From JAJNBK01 sp035642715 (GTDB taxonomy: Archaea; Thermoproteota; Nitrososphaeria; Nitrososphaerales; Nitrososphaeraceae), in contig DASQRW010000093.1 in the NCBI GenBank assembly GCA_035642715.1, positions 1-64,000 on the forward strand: a DNA stretch of 64,000 bases, written 5' to 3'. Under the pieces are notes generated by a model. It did not search any database, was not told the DNA's origin, and worked only from the letters and a program-made list of their open reading frames with translations. Each line of letters starts with the position of its first letter. Position 1 is the stretch's first letter. Position numbers and translations under genes: made by a program. Positions 8,437 to 17,231 of this stretch are shown piece by piece.

Positions 8437-10035
8437 ATGCTAATGAGTGACAAATCAAGGGCGAGATATCTAGTGCAACTTGAAAAAATGGATATTAAAC
8501 TCGGTAAACTATATCGAAACCTATCAATCCCTTTATTAATAGAAATTGCGATCTATAGAAGAGAAGGGAATCTTTCTTCTACTGGTGCGTTTTCTGTAAA
8601 AACCGGCAAGTTTACTGGCAGATCACCAGATGATAAATATATTGTTGACGATGAGTACACTCATAATTCTGTCCACTGGGGCAAGGTGAATCATTCAATC
8701 TCAGAAGAAAATTTCGAAAAGATTTTCACCAGAATGAAAAAATATGTCGAAGGCAAAGAGTTCTTTATTTTTGATGGTTTTGTTGGAGCAGATAATAAAA
8801 CACGATTACCCATAAGAGTAATTACCGATAAAGCGTGGCATAATCTTTTTGCAACTCAAATTTTTATTCGTCCTACTTTAAGAGAAATTGAAAGTCATGA
8901 ACCCGAATTCACTCTCTTATCAGTAAATGACTTTAAAGCAATACCTGAACTAGAAGGAACAAGAACCGAGACATTCATTATTATAAACTTCAAGAAAAAG
9001 ATTGTTCTAATAGGATCAACTTCGTATGCTGGTGAAATTAAGAAAGCTATGTTTTCTGTAATGAACTATATTTTACCTACTAAAGGCATTTTTCCTATGC
9101 ACTGCTCAGCTAATGTTGGCAAAAGTGGTGATAGTGCATTGTTCTTTGGATTATCTGGTACGGGAAAGACAACCCTCTCAGCTGATCATAATAGACATCT
9201 TGTTGGCGATGACGAACACGGTTGGTCTGATGAGGGAATTTTCAACTTTGAAGGTGGTTGTTACGCAAAATGCATAAATCTGAAAAAAGAAAATGAACGA
9301 CAAATTTGGGATGCCATAAGATTTGGTTCAGTAATGGAAAATGTTATTCTTAAGACTCATATACGAGAGCCTGATTTTACTGATGGAAGCCTTACAGAAA
9401 ATACTCGAGTAGCCTATCCTCTTGACTTTATACCTGGTGCAATAATTCCAAGTATTGCTGGTCATCCAACTGTTATCATTTTTCTAACTGCAGACGCTTT
9501 TGGAGTAATGCCCCCAATTGCTAAATTGACAAAAGAAGGCGCAATGTATCACTTTATGTCAGGCTATACTAGCAAATTGGCGGGAACAGAAAGAGGAATC
9601 ACGGAACCGAAAGAAACATTCTCGCAATGTTTCGGTGCTCCATTTATGCCATTGCATGCTATGGAATATGCAAAGATGCTTGGGCAAAAGATCTCCCAAC
9701 ATAATACTAGAGTGTATCTAATCAATACAGGTTGGTCTGGCGGGCCTTATGGGGTTGGCAAGAGAATGGATCTCAAATATACTAGAGCGATGGTAACAGC
9801 CGCATTGAATGGAGAATTAGAAAAAGTACGCTTTAAGCATGATGATATTTTTAACCTTGATATTCCTACTTCATGTCCAGGAGTGCCATCTGAAATTCTT
9901 GACCCGCGCAACACATGGTCTGATAAAAACAAATATGACTTGTCTGCCAATAGACTTGCAGAATTGTTTGTCAAGAACTTTCAAAAGTTCGGAGTGATAT
10001 CCCAGGAAATTCGAAATGCAGGCCCAAAATTATGA
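8437..10035 (+). CDS. pckA: Phosphoenolpyruvate carboxykinase (ATP)
   Basis: ATP-dependent PEPCK interconverts oxaloacetate plus ATP with PEP, CO2 and ADP, the cytosolic link between the TCA intermediates and gluconeogenesis. The 532-residue protein has the substrate-binding GRSPDDK (61-67), the PEPCK P-loop GLSGTGKTT (238-246), and the metal-binding kinase-2 motif VGDDEHGW (256-263). Length and motif order fit the ATP-type family, not the GTP-type. ATG codons at 8437 and 8443 are both plausible; the upstream one fits a TATA-like box at about 8411-8417. It is monocistronic, convergent with tRNA-Gln downstream. Confidence 0.95.
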   Translation: MLMSDKSRARYLVQLEKMDIKLGKLYRNLSIPLLIEIAIYRREGNLSSTGAFSVKTGKFTGRSPDDKYIVDDEYTHNSVHWGKVNHSISEENFEKIFTRMKKYVEGKEFFIFDGFVGADNKTRLPIRVITDKAWHNLFATQIFIRPTLREIESHEPEFTLLSVNDFKAIPELEGTRTETFIIINFKKKIVLIGSTSYAGEIKKAMFSVMNYILPTKGIFPMHCSANVGKSGDSALFFGLSGTGKTTLSADHNRHLVGDDEHGWSDEGIFNFEGGCYAKCINLKKENERQIWDAIRFGSVMENVILKTHIREPDFTDGSLTENTRVAYPLDFIPGAIIPSIAGHPTVIIFLTADAFGVMPPIAKLTKEGAMYHFMSGYTSKLAGTERGITEPKETFSQCFGAPFMPLHAMEYAKMLGQKISQHNTRVYLINTGWSGGPYGVGKRMDLKYTRAMVTAALNGELEKVRFKHDDIFNLDIPTSCPGVPSEILDPRNTWSDKNKYDLSANRLAELFVKNFQKFGVISQEIRNAGPKL

Positions 10036-10070
10036 GTTTGTAAAAGGGCATTAAAATAATAAACAAGAAA

Positions 10071-10222
10071 TGGTAGCCCGGAGCAGATTCGAACTGCTGT
10101 CTCCAGGTTTCTTTTCTCTTTATAGATCCAGAGCCTGAAATCCATAGCCCTACCTTGGAGAAGTAGATTGGCCACTAGATTCGGCACCTGATTAAATTAA
10201 ATAATTCAGGTTCGACCGGGCT
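10071..10222 (-). tRNA. tRNA-Gln (CUG) with three introns, CCA encoded
   Basis: Acceptor strands AGCCCGG (5', ending at plus 10222) and CCGGGCT (plus 10075-10081) pair fully, followed by discriminator A and an encoded CCA (10071-10073). The T arm AGCAG-TTCGAAT-CTGCT is canonical. The anticodon stem UCAGG/CCUGG encloses C-U-CUG-G, giving anticodon CUG. The 149-base gene is about 75 bases too long, explained by three insertions: roughly plus 10182-10214 (D-arm start, self-pairing ACCTGA/TCAGGT), 10143-10165 (D loop, CTAC/GTAG) and 10109-10127 (canonical position 37/38). Removing them leaves about 74 bases with a D stem AUC/GAU. Intron edges are approximate. Confidence 0.82.
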
Positions 10223-10729
10223 TCACATATACACAGGCTACGTAATGATCTACTCTAGACCGATATTTGATTTTATCGTTATTTTAGTTAGCATTAATAT
10301 CACTCTAAATTCTAGCCAAACTTCCCAAGAACTAAATAACATATGCAGTTACTGCGACTTTATATTTCTATCAAAGCATAAAATTAATAATTCCTACAGA
10401 AAAGCATCTTGCAAATAATTAATTAATTGGATATTTATCTAATATGATATATGCCGACTGAGTCATATTTACTAATCAATATATATTATCTTTGAAATAG
10501 TCTTAATGCCTTTAAACCGAAATGTCTTTGGTGCCTATATTTAGATATTGTCATTTAAAATACAAATTGAGACGAGAGTTATATCTAAAAAAAGTTATTA
10601 TAAAGAATTGTATATAAATATTTTTTATTTCAAAAAAGCGATTTAGCATACTTTCCAAAGGTGGAATAAAAACTCTATAGTAAAATATCTCCATTACTGC
10701 TAATATAGTCCAACTTAATTTATCTGACT
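10223..10729. other. Intergenic, no gene seen
   Basis: AT-rich spacer behind tRNA-Gln. The tRNA promoter should lie just right of 10222; no distinctive box or repeat otherwise. Confidence 0.55.
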
Positions 10730-11110
10730 TTACCGTTTTGTATTAATTTCTCTAATCACAAGACCGTATTCCAAATTTGTTTTCTTTCTCATATATGGAA
10801 TAAGCCTATAATGAATTGAATAGATGTTCTTTTCTCTCGCAAGGATCCCTTTAACCAATAGAGAAACAAAACCACCTGCAACCTTTGGTGGCCTTATATT
10901 GTTAAGTCTACAAAATTCATCTCTTTTAGCATGATATTCTTTCAATGTAAAATATGATCTGTTAACTTTCAATATTAAAGGCCAAACAACATTTTCCCAC
11001 ACCATTCTACGATTTTCAGTTGAATATGCATGCTTGCCCTTTCTTCTGGCTATCTTTCTTTTGTCTTCCTTTGTATTTTCTTTTGTATCCTCGACTGTTG
11101 TTGTTGTCAT
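10730..11110 (-). CDS. Hypothetical basic protein
   Basis: I do not recognise this 126-residue protein. The first 28 residues are Thr, Glu and Lys rich and probably disordered, ending in a very basic KRKIARRKGKH patch (18-28). The remainder has regular helix and strand hydrophobicity and several Tyr/Arg positions, compatible with a small nucleic-acid-binding fold such as a winged helix (about residues 45-110). It has no Cys pairs, signal peptide or membrane segment. It opens a run of orphan minus-strand ORFs (to 12997) that have no metabolic neighbours. Confidence 0.55.
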   Translation of the reverse strand: MTTTTVEDTKENTKEDKRKIARRKGKHAYSTENRRMVWENVVWPLILKVNRSYFTLKEYHAKRDEFCRLNNIRPPKVAGGFVSLLVKGILAREKNIYSIHYRLIPYMRKKTNLEYGLVIREINTKR

Positions 11111-11653
11111 ATTTTCTCTCGTTATGGAAATCCTTCAGTACTGCTTATGGGGAGGCACATTTAAACACCGCGTTTGATAAATCTATAACATATCATGATT
11201 AATTACAGCACATAAGTCTTTCGAAAACTATCTCCTATCCTAAAAAATGAAGATAAGATCTCAAAGTATGTGATCTTGATCTCATTAAGACACTATGACT
11301 TGACTCTTAAAAGATAAAGTCGCGCTTCATGAAGAATGGAAGTATCAAATTCCAACATACTGTTATTACTATCCTTATAACACCCGTCGGCATATAGCGG
11401 CTAGTTGCATCTTCTACAGCTCATAAGAACAAGTTATATTTGCAATAGTCCTTGACTACTTAGATACAAAAAGATGGATATTGTGTTTCAACTTGCGTTA
11501 GAATGGTTGTGAGCAGACATTCAGCTATAGATATTCAGTTAGATCATAGACCATTTCTATACTACGACTTACGGTCGCAATTTAGTCTACTCCTTCTTCA
11601 TACAGTAATCAGAATTAAAATGTCCCTTGCAATTGGTCTAGTATTAGCTGACT
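11111..11653. other. Intergenic, no gene seen
   Basis: Spacer inside the orphan-ORF region. A 61-codon plus-strand frame at 11503-11688 has no recognisable content and overlaps the next gene's 3' end, so I do not call it. Confidence 0.55.
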
Positions 11654-11977
11654 CTACCTGTGTCTATGTTTTTCATTCCAATGTTTAACAAACAACTGCT
11701 TATTTTCTTCTAGTTTTGAATATGAATGCATCATAAAGGAAAACATAAATTTCCAGCCAATTCTATCACATTCTTTGCAGTTGTGAATATAGGATGATGA
11801 AAAACCGTATGCTTCTCCTACTACACATTTTGAAGCACATTTTATCTCAAGATACCACCTTAGCCATTGAAAGGACAATGGAAATGGTAGTTGGTGTAGA
11901 CGTTCAGCCCACCTAGGTGAGATATCATTTAGGGTTAACGGTTTTATCTTCTCTAAAGACAATTTATTATGCATCAA
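11654..11977 (-). CDS. Hypothetical Cys-containing protein
   Basis: A 107-residue protein I cannot assign. It contains Trp-rich helices (PLSFQWLRWYLEIK near 33-46) and four cysteines (near 47, 51, 67 and 70), the last pair in HNCKECD. The Cys spacing could form a small metal site, though it is not a standard zinc ribbon. Trp and His content is high and the C terminus is basic. It sits between two other orphan ORFs on the same strand with 250-550 base gaps, so co-transcription is uncertain. Confidence 0.5.
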   Translation of the reverse strand: MMHNKLSLEKIKPLTLNDISPRWAERLHQLPFPLSFQWLRWYLEIKCASKCVVGEAYGFSSSYIHNCKECDRIGWKFMFSFMMHSYSKLEENKQLFVKHWNEKHRHR

Positions 11978-12223
11978 TATTAGATACTTTACATAATATT
12001 AGAGGATTATAGTTTATCTAATTGGTTAACTTTCTATTTTGCATGATAAATAGTAAAAGTATTCATAACACAATATTATAATTATGATATTAGAATGCCT
12101 GTTTGATCATATTTTTATTGTAAATTTTCCAACAGATTTGCAATTATGAATTCAGAATCCAGTGTTTATTGTCTTTTATAGTTAAATCTAATATTTAGTA
12201 TGGAGATTATATTAGTAGTAAAT

Positions 12224-12997
12224 TTAACTATAATACATATTGATGCTCGCCTTATTTCGAGTCATATTATTATCAAAAATTTCATCTAATGTAATATCAA
12301 TAGGTTTTTTGCCCGTTAGTTTGAATCTTGTTGAATTTCCTTTAGTCCCAACAGGCTTAATATAGCCTAACTTGCGAAATATGGCTAAAGCTATTTTGCC
12401 ACGCTGCCTATTATTTCCACATGCCATCCTTTCTTTATCTTGAAGGTTTTGTAATATGAAAGTGTCATCCTTACTTTCCTTTGCTATTATAGTGGCAGCA
12501 CGCCAAAGTTTAGAAATGTAAGAATCAGATTCGTTTAATGAGCCCATGTTAATAGTCTTATGACCACGCATAGATTTAGTTATTAATTGTGCTGCAAAAT
12601 CCATGTTGTCTGTCTTTTTCAAGTATATATTATAGATATTTTGCTTCCTAAATTGCCTATTTCCAGTATTGTTAAACCAATACATATATCCCTCAGGTTC
12701 TGGCATATACTCTTGTATTAGGGCATTTTCATCATCGCCATTATCTCTTAGTCTTGAATTTATTATTTCTTGCGCATCATCTAACTTGTCATAATTAACA
12801 ACATATTTTTTTTGACGATTTGACTCTAATGACATAATTATGCCATCATCCATAAGAAGCCTTAAGGCAATGTCTAGATTTGCATCATAATGTCTTCCAA
12901 CTTCCTTACGTATACTTTCTTCTAATAATGCATTATGAACACCTTCACCGATAAGTTGTTGTAATAACCATTTACGCCACCGTGAAATAGAAGCCAT
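12224..12997 (-). CDS. Hypothetical protein, probable winged-helix DNA binder
   Basis: A 257-residue protein without a family I can name. Residues about 5-70 read as a helix-turn-helix/winged-helix unit (helix 1 SRWRKWLLQQLI, recognition region near DIALRLLMDDG, wing near KKYVVNY). Residues about 170-230 resemble a second winged helix (RGKIALAIFRKLGYIKPVG, then TRFKLTG). The central part is polar. It is divergently paired with the wHTH gene at 13120, and the 122-base gap carries a perfect 18-base inverted repeat containing both TATA-like boxes, so co-regulation is likely. Replication- or plasmid-type proteins often look like this, but I have no direct evidence. Confidence 0.6.
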   Translation of the reverse strand: MASISRWRKWLLQQLIGEGVHNALLEESIRKEVGRHYDANLDIALRLLMDDGIIMSLESNRQKKYVVNYDKLDDAQEIINSRLRDNGDDENALIQEYMPEPEGYMYWFNNTGNRQFRKQNIYNIYLKKTDNMDFAAQLITKSMRGHKTINMGSLNESDSYISKLWRAATIIAKESKDDTFILQNLQDKERMACGNNRQRGKIALAIFRKLGYIKPVGTKGNSTRFKLTGKKPIDITLDEIFDNNMTRNKASINMYYS

Positions 12998-13023
12998 TAT
13001 TATATGTAAAAGCCATACTAAAA

Positions 13024-13098
13024 ATATTTAAACTTACGCCATAAGTGTCATAATTTGTTTTAGTTTTCTAACGCCAAATTTGGCGTAAGTTTAAATAT
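13024..13098. promoter_or_regulatory. Palindromic divergent promoter/operator
   Basis: Arms ATATTTAAACTTACGCCA (13024-13041) and TGGCGTAAGTTTAAATAT (13081-13098) are perfect reverse complements. Each arm holds a TATA-like TTTAAAT preceded, in its own direction, by GGCGTAAG in the BRE position, and points to one of the two divergent genes. The right arm also completes a second perfect palindrome ACGCCAAATTTGGCGT (13071-13086). Thus the hexamer ACGCCA or its complement occurs at 13036, 13071 and 13081. A repressor bound to these half-sites would block both promoters; the adjacent wHTH protein is the obvious candidate (inference). Confidence 0.75.
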
Positions 13099-13119
13099 CG
13101 CCAAAGCATAGAAGTCTAC

Positions 13120-13536
13120 ATGTCTGAAGTATCACTACCTAGGCAAGAAGTAGTATATAATAGAAACAGGCCATTAGAAAGTATATTCAAAAATAGTCCA
13201 GCTAGAGTTTTAGATTTCCTCATTCTGAATCAGAATTTTGATTATTCTGCATCTGAAATAAGTACCATAACTGGAATTCCTCTTAGAACTGTACAGAGAG
13301 TTATGCCTCATTTAGTTCAGAAGGAATTGGTTAAGGAAACAGGTAAAATAGGCAATACTAGAATGTATATTATTAATTCAAAATCAGAATTATCTGAATT
13401 ACTAAGACAATATATACTAACTAGGATAAATATAGACATAGATAAGACGCGAAAACAACAAGATATATCAAATAAAAATAAAAATAATAATAATTCTTTA
13501 ATGGCAGAACAAAGCGAGATTTATGCCTCTAAATAA
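13120..13536 (+). CDS. Winged-helix transcriptional regulator
   Basis: A 138-residue protein with a clear winged helix at about residues 22-90: helix PARVLDFLIL, the helix-turn-helix SASEISTITGIPLRTVQRVMPHL (43-65), and a wing around GKIGNTRMYII. The pattern is of the archaeal MarR/ArsR-like or HTH 'helix-turn-helix, type 11' sort. The C-terminal tail (about 110-138) is a low-complexity Lys/Asn stretch and likely disordered. The start ATG lies about 25 bases from the TATA-like box in the palindrome at 13024-13098, so the mRNA has a short leader. Autoregulation plus control of the divergent gene is a reasonable inference. Confidence 0.75.
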   Translation: MSEVSLPRQEVVYNRNRPLESIFKNSPARVLDFLILNQNFDYSASEISTITGIPLRTVQRVMPHLVQKELVKETGKIGNTRMYIINSKSELSELLRQYILTRINIDIDKTRKQQDISNKNKNNNNSLMAEQSEIYASK

Positions 13537-13543
13537 TTCTATG

Positions 13544-13696
13544 TCATTTCTGTATCTTAGCTAACAAACTATCAAGATAATTTTTAGAAGAAATTACTAC
13601 TTTTAGATTTCTTTTTCCGTATTTCATCATATTTGTCTGACTGCCATTATCCAAACATACAATAGAATTGGTAATCAAGTCAGTAAAACTACACAT
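13544..13696 (-). CDS. Possible small protein (50 aa)
   Basis: A minus-strand frame starts with ATG at 13696 and ends with TGA just beyond the 3' end of the regulator gene. The 50 residues have ordinary soluble-protein composition, with a hydrophobic strand VVIS and a C-terminal amphipathic helix. I recognise no family, and no other support exists, so it could be chance. Confidence 0.35.
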   Translation of the reverse strand: MCSFTDLITNSIVCLDNGSQTNMMKYGKRNLKVVISSKNYLDSLLAKIQK

Positions 13697-14084
13697 CTTA
13701 TTGCTAAGCTTTATCAGATGGTAACGATGCCATCATGTTAACTCAATTTTATTCTTATATTGTAAGACTCGCTACTAGTCTCATTTATTAGAGTATTGCT
13801 TGATATGTTTTAATTGATCTTGACAATCACGAAACAAATTACTTGCCTTATATCATTTATTCTCTTTTACATCACAATCCGCTTTTTATAATATTTGATT
13901 AGTGATTGTGTAATAGGTATAAAAATTGTATAGAGGACGTTAGAAATGTAGTCGATATTATATATATATAATCTTATAAAAATTAAGATATCTTAAATCT
14001 AGCTAGTCAATCTTTAGCTGAAAGTCAAAGTACCTCATCAAGCCATCTTATTCACTATAAAATAGTGATGCTGATAATCTGGCC
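13697..14084. other. Intergenic, no gene seen
   Basis: AT-rich promoter-containing spacer ahead of the two-helix membrane protein. A TA-repeat run (near 13961-13971) is the only simple sequence. Confidence 0.55.
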
Positions 14085-14510
14085 ATGGTGGCAAGTACAA
14101 AAAACATACCAATAGAAAATAAAATAAAAAAGAGCATGATGACAATGACAAAGAGCAAACGCGGATATCTATGGGTCACTTTGACTCTATTTGTAATCAC
14201 CATAACTGCGCATTGGATATTCGCATGGTCTGCATATTACCAAGATCAGGTAGAACACAACCAGCCAATTGATATTGGTAACTATCTGAATGCTACGCTT
14301 AGAGACACAATGGAAAATTGGCAGTCAGAGTTTTTGCAATTAATATGGCAGGTAGCAGGTCTATCTTTTCTATGGTATGTTGGCTCGCCACAATCTAAAG
14401 AGGGAAATGATAGACAAGAGGAGAAGCTTGATCTTATAATTCGCAAGATCGATCCAAGTAATGCAAAGAAACTACTCGAAGAGCTAGAGAAAAAGTATCC
14501 GAAGAAATAG
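14085..14510 (+). CDS. DUF6766-like two-helix membrane protein
   Basis: A 141-residue protein with a basic N terminus, a membrane helix at about 29-50 (WVTLTLFVITITAHWIFAW), a polar middle with an EHNQPIDIGNYL motif, ENWQSEFLQ (77-85), and a second helix at about 86-99 ending in YVGSPQSKE. This order (helix, glutamine-rich loop, E-N-W-x-S-E-F-L-Q, helix, G-S-x-x-S-K) is that of the DUF6766 family, common in bacteria and of unknown function. The C-terminal 35 residues form a charged amphipathic helix. The presence of this mainly bacterial family may reflect transfer; composition looks local. Confidence 0.7.
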   Translation: MVASTKNIPIENKIKKSMMTMTKSKRGYLWVTLTLFVITITAHWIFAWSAYYQDQVEHNQPIDIGNYLNATLRDTMENWQSEFLQLIWQVAGLSFLWYVGSPQSKEGNDRQEEKLDLIIRKIDPSNAKKLLEELEKKYPKK

Positions 14511-15385
14511 ACTTGTACAGGTATAAAATATATATACATCATAGAAAATATTCATGATGAAATTATTTATATCATTTCTTCAAGTAAGCATTGTCATTGA
14601 ATTTACTTTATAATATTTTTAGTACTTGCCAGTAAACAACTTTATTGAATTAGAATTCTAGTTGTCTAATGTAATATCCTAAAATAAGTGGAAGAAAACG
14701 ACCAATGTGTGGACTCGAAAGAAAAAACACTTTTTTATAACAAAATATGCTTAGCAGTCTATAAGTTGAATATATATCTATTTTCATATTATGAAGCCTA
14801 TTTTTGTTATTTTATTTTATTTGTTCTATTGCCTAGATGTTCTTCAGATCACATTTGGCAATTTATAATCCCCTTATCTATATGTCAAAAGATGCATATC
14901 TTCGGGATCGCCTATCCAATATATGCGTTGCATAGAACCGACTATTGACTAAGCTTTAGATGTTTCTTTCCAATATAATGTCAAAAATTCGTCAAATACA
15001 AATATGAAGTCGCCATAGTACGCGCTATTGTATTAGCTAAAATTGCTATTATATGTTTGGCACCTTTCATTTACATGTATTAGATAGGATAGACTGGTGA
15101 TCTACCAATGTGTGAAGGAGTGTTGACCTATCTTCAAAAAAATTTGATAATATGATGACTATTTCTAAATATGCTATGCTGCTTGCCTGACTATATTATA
15201 TGATTGGCATATGGTTATGATTAAAATTTAATACCTAAAAAAGTAGATATGCTTCTTACATCATCACTAATATGATAACACTAGTGTAGTTGTGTGCTCA
15301 TACCTTTTTAGTAAATCGAACCATTTGTATAGCATAAACTACAAGAATTTTCTATTTATTAGAGAGTCTATCTTCTATTACTCTT
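14511..15385. other. Intergenic, one doubtful ORF only
   Basis: Almost 0.9 kb without a supported gene. An 86-codon plus-strand frame (14688-14948) is rich in aromatic and Cys residues but matches nothing I know, and its base composition is like the spacer. No repeats noted. Confidence 0.5.
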
Positions 15386-15814
15386 ATGTTTGATCCAAAC
15401 TGTATTTTCTGCAACATTGCTGATGGCAAAATTAAGGCGAGAATTATCAGTCAAAATAATAAGGCCATAGCATTTCTAGATGCCATGCCATTATCCATAG
15501 GTCATACTCTAATTATTCCAAAAATACACTACAAAAAAGTACAGGAAATGAGTAGAGACGACTCGTCTGCAGTTTTTGACCTGCTTTGGCAAGTATCTTT
15601 CGCAGTAGAAAAGGCAGCAGAAGTCAATGCTTCAACTATAGCAGTTCATAATGGTAGAGAAGCAGGACAGGAAGTGCCTCATGTCCATATCCATATTATT
15701 CCTAGAAAAATCGACGATGGAGCAGGACCAGTTCATTCAATGTTTAAGAAAAGGCCAGCTTCTAATTCAGAAGAAATGGATTCGATACTCGGCAGAATAA
15801 AAAGAATGCTTTAG
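15386..15814 (+). CDS. HIT-family nucleotide hydrolase/transferase
   Basis: A 142-residue histidine-triad protein. HIT enzymes hydrolyse or transfer nucleoside monophosphates from adenylyl-lysine, phosphoramidate or dinucleoside polyphosphate substrates. The triad HVHIHIIPR lies at 99-107, with catalytic H101 or H103 depending on numbering; an N-terminal CIFC pair (6-9) matches the zinc-binding HINT form, and the GHTLIIPK motif (39-46) is present. Length is typical. It is monocistronic; a specific substrate cannot be assigned. Confidence 0.92.
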   Translation: MFDPNCIFCNIADGKIKARIISQNNKAIAFLDAMPLSIGHTLIIPKIHYKKVQEMSRDDSSAVFDLLWQVSFAVEKAAEVNASTIAVHNGREAGQEVPHVHIHIIPRKIDDGAGPVHSMFKKRPASNSEEMDSILGRIKRML

Positions 15815-15984
15815 TTTAATTTTTTCAAAATAACATCGTAGTTGCCATATTTCAAATGTAATTCATTCAATTACTAAAAAATTTATTCCCAAACTTAATA
15901 CAAAGAACTCTAAGATACATCTATAAAATAAGAATAGGAAAAAGAGTTAGAAAGGCAGTGTATTATAGCCATTTAAAATATTCA

Positions 15985-16231
15985 TTCACCTGGAGGACCG
16001 CCACACAATGGAGTAGTTGCTGCTGAGAATTGAATTGCATGCGATGTGGATGATCTCGTTTTGAGCACAATCATACTCTACTACTCTACTACTGCGACAC
16101 CTTCACCAAGAGAACCTTCTGGCTGATCAATAACCCTATTTGATATAGCACCACCAAAGTTTTTGGGTGAGCCAGTTGATTCAACGATTTTTTGCTGAGT
16201 GAACGTGCTGATTCGTTCCGCATTGAGAACT
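15985..16231 (-). pseudogene. Broken reading frame, unknown family
   Basis: One minus-strand frame reads as protein-like sequence (including STGSPKNFGG and DQPEGSLGEG), then meets two consecutive TAG codons near 16083, and continues in the same frame to a tail ending in TPLCGGPPGE before TGA. An upstream TAA precludes an ATG start for the first part. The composition is protein-like, so a decayed gene is the simplest reading; the second part could instead be an independent 30-codon ORF. I do not recognise the family. Confidence 0.3.
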
Positions 16232-16928
16232 TACTGCTGCAGATAGTTGCAATACCTACTATTGATACCAATTGAAAGAACTATTCAGTATATCAAAGAC
16301 AGAACTGAATGTTTTGATGATTACTTTCCATTTGCTAAAAAATATTAAGAAAAAATGCAAACTAAAATATGTTGTCAATTGGTTTAATCTTTTTGTTAAT
16401 TATTGTTATAATGGGAAGGTAAAAGCCTCTTAAGTTAATAGAACCTTCTTTATCTATCAAACCCTTTAATGCAATATATATAACTCTCAACAATGATCCC
16501 CTGCAACGTATTTGAACGGAATCATATTGTATCCTAGGCACGGGGACTTTCATATCTCCGCCTGTCGTTACCCAACTGTTCTAATAATAAAACAATCTTC
16601 TCCTTCTGATACTGCTACTGCTTTATTACATATGATAAAAGATATTTACCAGCTCTCATATAATTTTGCTATAAAATGGAATTTTGATAATAGAGATATT
16701 TCATTTTAATTAAATAGTCTGGAATGTATGCTAATAGTTACTCCATTGCTATTGATAGGAGAATTATACTCACTGGTGTATGTATAGAAATGAAGAAATA
16801 TCTCAGCAGAGCAAGCTAAAAAAAGTGCGCTACTATAGATTGTTTGTGTTAATACTTAGGTGAGAATTGCTAAAGCGTTTTATTAGACAGCAAAATAGAA
16901 ATATTTGTTACGGTGCCTAATGGTTATA

Positions 16929-16950
16929 AAAAGAAAAGAAAAGAAAAGAA
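16929..16950. repeat. Short (AAAAG)n tandem repeat
   Basis: About four copies of the pentamer AAAAG lie just beyond the stop codon of the minus-strand gene at 16953. In the minus direction this is a CTTTT tract and may help terminate transcription, as archaeal terminators are T-rich. Confidence 0.5.
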
Positions 16951-16952
16951 GG

Positions 16953-17231
16953 TTATCGTCTTCTTGCGACTATTGTATGGGTCTGCTCTACATACCATCT
17001 GACCTTATCCTTGAAACTCGACCACCAATCCAAAAATGAATCACTGCTATCTGCTTCAAATATCAAGAATCCATTGTATTCTGTCCCCCAAGCATGATCG
17101 TATTCTCCTACAAGCTCAATACCTGAAGGCAAACTATTTTTTAGTTCCCGCCATTCATTATTAGCTTTCTGTGCCTCGTCTTTACTCATTGCTTTGAATC
17201 GGTAAAATACTAAAAATGTAGCTGCAACCAT
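16953..17231 (-). CDS. Small dimeric alpha/beta-barrel-like protein (DUF3303-type)
   Basis: A 92-residue protein with a pattern of strand (TFLVFYRF), Lys-rich helix (KDEAQKANNEWRELKN), strand (GIELVGEYDHAWG), strand (NGFLIFEAD), helix (DSFLDWWSSFKDKV) and strand (EQTHTIVAR). This beta-alpha-beta-beta-alpha-beta order and the paired Trp resemble the ABM/DUF3303 group of ferredoxin-like dimers that are frequent in soil Thaumarchaeota. Function is not known. It is a lone gene. Confidence 0.6.
   Translation of the reverse strand: MVAATFLVFYRFKAMSKDEAQKANNEWRELKNSLPSGIELVGEYDHAWGTEYNGFLIFEADSSDSFLDWWSSFKDKVRWYVEQTHTIVARRR

Larger units (their letters stand above)
15815..16952. other. Long intergenic region with ORF relic
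   Basis: More than 1.1 kb with no intact gene. It includes a broken minus-strand reading frame at 15985-16231, two unsupported overlapping frames at 16362-16709, and an (AAAAG)n run at 16929-16950. Confidence 0.5.

Noticed and set aside
10071..13700. tRNA-Gln as an attachment site for an island covering the orphan ORFs
   Set aside because: The orphan ORFs lie on the 5' side of the tRNA, whereas integrases normally use the 3' end, and I see no integrase or repeated tRNA 3' end.
14688..14948. 86-codon plus-strand ORF
   Set aside because: Aromatic- and Cys-rich composition equals that of translated AT-rich spacer; no domain, and no promoter or neighbour support.
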